Source of the DNA: Desulfuromonadales bacterium
Lineage (GTDB): Bacteria; Desulfobacterota; Desulfuromonadia; Geobacterales; Pseudopelobacteraceae
DNA length: 64,000 bases
Reading direction: 5' to 3'
Assembly (NCBI GenBank): GCA_013349325.1
Contig: DUZX01000011.1
Location: 1-64,000, forward strand
In this document: in pieces, positions 61,475 to 64,000 of the stretch
Position numbering within the stretch: position 1 is the first letter of the stretch
Layout of the letters: each line of letters begins with the position of its first letter
Notes under the pieces: generated by a model
The model's input: only the letters and a program-made list of their open reading frames with translations
Told to the model about the DNA's origin: nothing
The model's database searches: none
Position numbers and translations under genes: made by a program

Positions 61475-61505
61475 AACCCCCGCCACGAACGTTGCGGGGG
61501 TTTTT
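61475..61505 (+). terminator. Terminator after the Gly/Ala-rich gene
   Basis: A 9-bp stem AACCCCCGC/GCGGGGGTT with a 10-base loop, followed by TTT. Marks the end of the two-gene unit and probably of the magnetosome cluster proper. Confidence 0.9.
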
Positions 61506-61543
61506 AGTCACTGCAGATCAGATTTTACGTACAGTCACCCGCC

Positions 61544-61846
61544 ATGATTACAGAAAAATTGATCAAAATAGCTTTTAACTTCAGGATGAAGAGGTACGCC
61601 CACATGCTGAAACTTGATATCAATTCGGAAGATAAAACCATTGATCTTACGGTGCTGCTGAAAGGTGAAGCGTCACCGATCGATATCCATATCGGCCACT
61701 ATGAAGTTCTGACCGACGAAGTACAGGGGATAAAAATCAGTAACATACATACATCCCGGGAGTGGATGACCGAGCTGATTCAAGCAATCGCTCCAGAACG
61801 GATCATACCTTTCCATCGCGCCAAGTTGCTTAAAATTGTCCTCTAA
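61544..61846 (+). CDS. Small conserved protein, unknown
   Basis: 100 residues, no signal or helix of membrane type; alternating charged beta-like stretches (LKLDINSEDKTIDLTVLLKGE, IDIHIGHYEVLTDE). An alternative ATG at 61604 has a better AAGAGG site and would give 80 residues. No family recognised. It converges on the DtxR gene two bases away. It lies after the terminator, so it may be outside the magnetosome unit. Confidence 0.62.
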   Translation: MITEKLIKIAFNFRMKRYAHMLKLDINSEDKTIDLTVLLKGEASPIDIHIGHYEVLTDEVQGIKISNIHTSREWMTELIQAIAPERIIPFHRAKLLKIVL

Positions 61847-61848
61847 CC

Positions 61849-62511
61849 CTATATTTTAACACCATAAATATTCGCGGCGATATCCTGCTCCAGCGCGATC
61901 TGTGTATTTTCGATCTGAATGACATAGGCGGGAAATTTCTGGCGGATCTTGATCACTTTTCCGGGTGACACCCCAAAAGATACCAGCTTGCCCATCAGGA
62001 CCGGATCCTCTTTACGGATAAAAGAGATGCGTACCTGATCACCCACCTCCATCGTATTGAGCGGATTGACAAACGACTTGACGGAGCTTTCGGAGCGCTT
62101 GCAACAGTCGCCTTCCGGGATCGGAGATCCGTGAGGACATTCACGCGGATGCCCAAGCAGAGTACAGATCGCTTCGGTCAGTCCCGGAGCCAGGGTATGC
62201 TCATATTCACAGGCAGACTCTTCGATTTCATCAAAAGGCATTCCCAGTACATCAACCAGTAAACGCTCAGCTATTCTATGTCTGCGGATAACCGGCATGG
62301 CATGCGCCTTCCCCTCTGCTGTAAGCGCAATTTCAGTCCCCCGAATTGTTACCAGGGCGTTTTTCTCCAATTCCGAGAGGATCTCGTCATCAACGATATA
62401 ATCCGTGCTCTTTTCATGCTCATCCTTCACATTTTGGAGCGTGCAGTGTCCGCGCTCCTCAAACCTCCAGATTGTTTCCAGAACTTCATCGGTAACATGT
62501 ACAATTTTCAC
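61849..62511 (-). CDS. DtxR/MntR-family metal-dependent repressor with FeoA-like domain
   Basis: 220 residues, GTG start (AAGGAG twelve bases upstream of GTG). N-terminal winged helix (about 1-65), a metal-binding/dimer domain (about 70-140, with CEYEH...HPRECPHG) and a C-terminal SH3/FeoA-like part (about 150-220, MEVGDQVRISFIRKEDPVLMGKLVSFGVSPG). Senses Fe(II) or Mn(II) and represses iron uptake. It is read after feoB on the same transcript. Confidence 0.88.
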   Translation of the reverse strand: MKIVHVTDEVLETIWRFEERGHCTLQNVKDEHEKSTDYIVDDEILSELEKNALVTIRGTEIALTAEGKAHAMPVIRRHRIAERLLVDVLGMPFDEIEESACEYEHTLAPGLTEAICTLLGHPRECPHGSPIPEGDCCKRSESSVKSFVNPLNTMEVGDQVRISFIRKEDPVLMGKLVSFGVSPGKVIKIRQKFPAYVIQIENTQIALEQDIAANIYGVKI

Positions 62512-62521
62512 GGCCTGCTCC

Positions 62522-64000
62522 TTAGAAAGTGAGATGCGCCCAGCGGATAAAATAATTAACAGCTCCGCCGGTAATGATGGCAGTAGTGGTGACTGCAGTG
62601 ATGATTGCCATAGCCCGCTGCGAACCCTGCTCTTTGATGATTAGCATGAAGTTTGTCACGCAGGGGATAAAGAGGATGGTTACAATCATGGCTACGACCA
62701 GTTGAGCATGATTCATGGTGCCGGCATCGGCCATCTTTTTCAGGATGGCGACCCCGGCTTCACCCCGGATAAAACCCATAATCAGCGATTCGGCAAACTG
62801 GGGCGGCAAGCCCAGAAAGCCACTGATCAACGGTGCAAACAGGGTCTCGATAATAGTAAGCAGACCGACTCGCTGGGCAATGAACAGGCCAAATGCACTG
62901 ATCACAAAAAGCGGCACCGCCTCCTTGAGAAACAGCACTGAACGATACGACGTTTTTACGAGAACGTTTTTAATGCTCGGGATGCGAATAGGGGGAACTT
63001 CCATGATAAAGTTGGAAGCTTCGCACGGCATCATTTTGTTGAGGATTATTCCGGTAGCGATGGTGAGCGAAAAAACAATGCCGAAGACAAACAGAAAAGC
63101 GGTAAAGGAGATCTGGGCCATGATAGCCAGGATGACACTCAGTTTGGCAGAGCAGGGGATGCCGAGCGAGAGCAGAAAAATGGCGATGAAGCGCTCACGC
63201 TTGTTGTCCAGGACCCGGGTGGATATTGTTGCCATGGTAACGCAGGAAAAGCCGAGTACCATCGGTAGAACAGCTTTGCCGTTGAGACCGACTTTTCTGA
63301 AAAGGCGATCCAGCAGAATCGAGAGGCGGGGAATATAGCCCGAATCTTCAATGCAGCCGAAGGTAAAGAAGAAAACCGTCAGAATCGGGAGCAGCAGGCC
63401 AAAGACCGGCACTACCGCCATGGTGTAAAAACCATACTCGCCAATGATCATATCCCGTACAAAACCATACGGAATTCCTGCCACCACTATTTTCAACCAC
63501 GGCGCGACAATGCCGCCAAAAAAATCATCTGACAGCAGATCGACAACGATGCCGGCAGCAAACTTACCAACGATCAGATACAGGGCGAATATGAGTGCAA
63601 GCAGTGTCAGGGTGCCTGTCACCGGCGTCAGCGTCAGGTCTCCTATTCTGTTGAGCAGTGGTGTTGACGTAACGTGGGTTGCGTAGACCGATTCAGCGTA
63701 CAGGGCTTCGGCCCAGAGACTCTCCGAGCGGGAGACCAGCAGTCCGAGATGACGGTGGAACGATTGTTGAGCGTCTAACAGTGCCTGACAGGCGACCGGG
63801 TTGTTCTCCAGCCCGCTTTTCTGCAGGGCCCACGTTGATGTGGCGTGATCACCAGCGATGGCAAAAAGAGCCAAAGCACGTTTTTCCCATACTGTACGTG
63901 GTGTGTCAGCAGAGAGCTCTGCCAGGTGTGTGACGGTAGCGGCCAGATGAGCGGGTAAACGGGATGCGAAGGTTGGCGTAACCGCCGTATGCAGTGCAGA
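62522..64000 (-). CDS. feoB: Ferrous iron transport protein FeoB (partial, C-terminal part)
   Basis: The frame is open to the window edge, so the N-terminal G-protein part is missing. The visible ~490 residues hold the membrane core: Gate motifs with GFSCVTMATISTRVLDNKRERF and GIPCSAKL, and LGFIRGEAGVAILKKM-like segments. FeoB imports Fe(II). It precedes the DtxR gene by ten bases, so iron uptake and its repressor are one unit, facing the magnetosome genes. Confidence 0.93.
   Translation of the reverse strand, partial: SALHTAVTPTFASRLPAHLAATVTHLAELSADTPRTVWEKRALALFAIAGDHATSTWALQKSGLENNPVACQALLDAQQSFHRHLGLLVSRSESLWAEALYAESVYATHVTSTPLLNRIGDLTLTPVTGTLTLLALIFALYLIVGKFAAGIVVDLLSDDFFGGIVAPWLKIVVAGIPYGFVRDMIIGEYGFYTMAVVPVFGLLLPILTVFFFTFGCIEDSGYIPRLSILLDRLFRKVGLNGKAVLPMVLGFSCVTMATISTRVLDNKRERFIAIFLLSLGIPCSAKLSVILAIMAQISFTAFLFVFGIVFSLTIATGIILNKMMPCEASNFIMEVPPIRIPSIKNVLVKTSYRSVLFLKEAVPLFVISAFGLFIAQRVGLLTIIETLFAPLISGFLGLPPQFAESLIMGFIRGEAGVAILKKMADAGTMNHAQLVVAMIVTILFIPCVTNFMLIIKEQGSQRAMAIITAVTTTAIITGGAVNYFIRWAHLTF

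Overview
The window most resembles the chromosome of a Geobacter-like member of the Desulfuromonadia/Geobacterales. I infer this from the dense multihaem cytochromes (about fifty c-haem motifs), a PpcA-type triheme cytochrome, ImcH- and CbcL-like inner-membrane quinol oxidases, tandem cytochrome/Fe-S/NrfD modules and a GEMM-I riboswitch of the type used for cGAMP in Geobacter. The species cannot be fixed from the sequence alone.

Layout. 1-14.2 kb is a respiratory block. It holds the end of an unknown gene, an ImcH-like seven-haem protein, a polytopic membrane protein, a minus-strand cluster of periplasmic cytochromes (triheme, dodecahaem, PpcA-like) ending in a CbcL-like b/c quinol oxidase, and a plus-strand operon with two successive [tetrahaem cytochrome, four-cluster Fe-S protein, NrfD-like] sets. 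14.2-31.5 kb is mostly housekeeping: class V aminotransferase, small redox proteins, coaBC, tolQ-tolR-tolA/tonB-tolB-pal, a DksA-like protein, a diguanylate cyclase, two tRNA-Lys genes, a GcvR-like ACT protein, peptide deformylase, an ABC-F ATPase and a Crp/Fnr regulator. 31.5-41.2 kb holds a cGAMP-type riboswitch ahead of a secreted RCC1-repeat protein, a three-gene formate dehydrogenase-type operon, a lipoprotein with a zincin motif, a group II intron 3' remnant, and a histidine kinase/response regulator pair.

41.3-61.5 kb is the outstanding region: a compact magnetosome gene cluster on the plus strand. I recognise mamK (actin-like), mamL, mamP (PDZ plus two magnetochromes), mamM and mamB (cation diffusion facilitators), mamA (TPR), mamI, mamE (HtrA-type protease with a magnetochrome and PDZ domains), mamQ (LemA-like) plus a second LemA-like gene, and a TauE/SafE protein like the C-terminal half of MamO. 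Mixed with these are genes I cannot name: a VWA protein, a duplicated small family, an EcsC-like protein, a four-helix His-rich membrane protein, a beta-propeller, a membrane coiled-coil protein with an HPD motif, and a large internally duplicated acidic protein. The run also contains a Rieske/cytochrome b/pentahaem cytochrome c operon, and a short Gly-Leu protein very like the core of Mms6 that has its own near-consensus promoter. On the opposite strand just beyond lie a DtxR-type metal regulator and feoB (running off the window), which would link ferrous iron uptake to the cluster.

How the parts could work together (inference): quinol-oxidising cytochromes at the start serve extracellular iron reduction; in the magnetosome region FeoB brings Fe(II) in, MamB/MamM load it into vesicles, MamE/MamP and perhaps the embedded bc-type complex set its redox state, MamA/K/Q/I/L shape and align the organelle, and the Mms6-like protein may influence crystal growth. 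An organism of the iron-reducer lineage making intracellular magnetite is the main reason to look at this window again.
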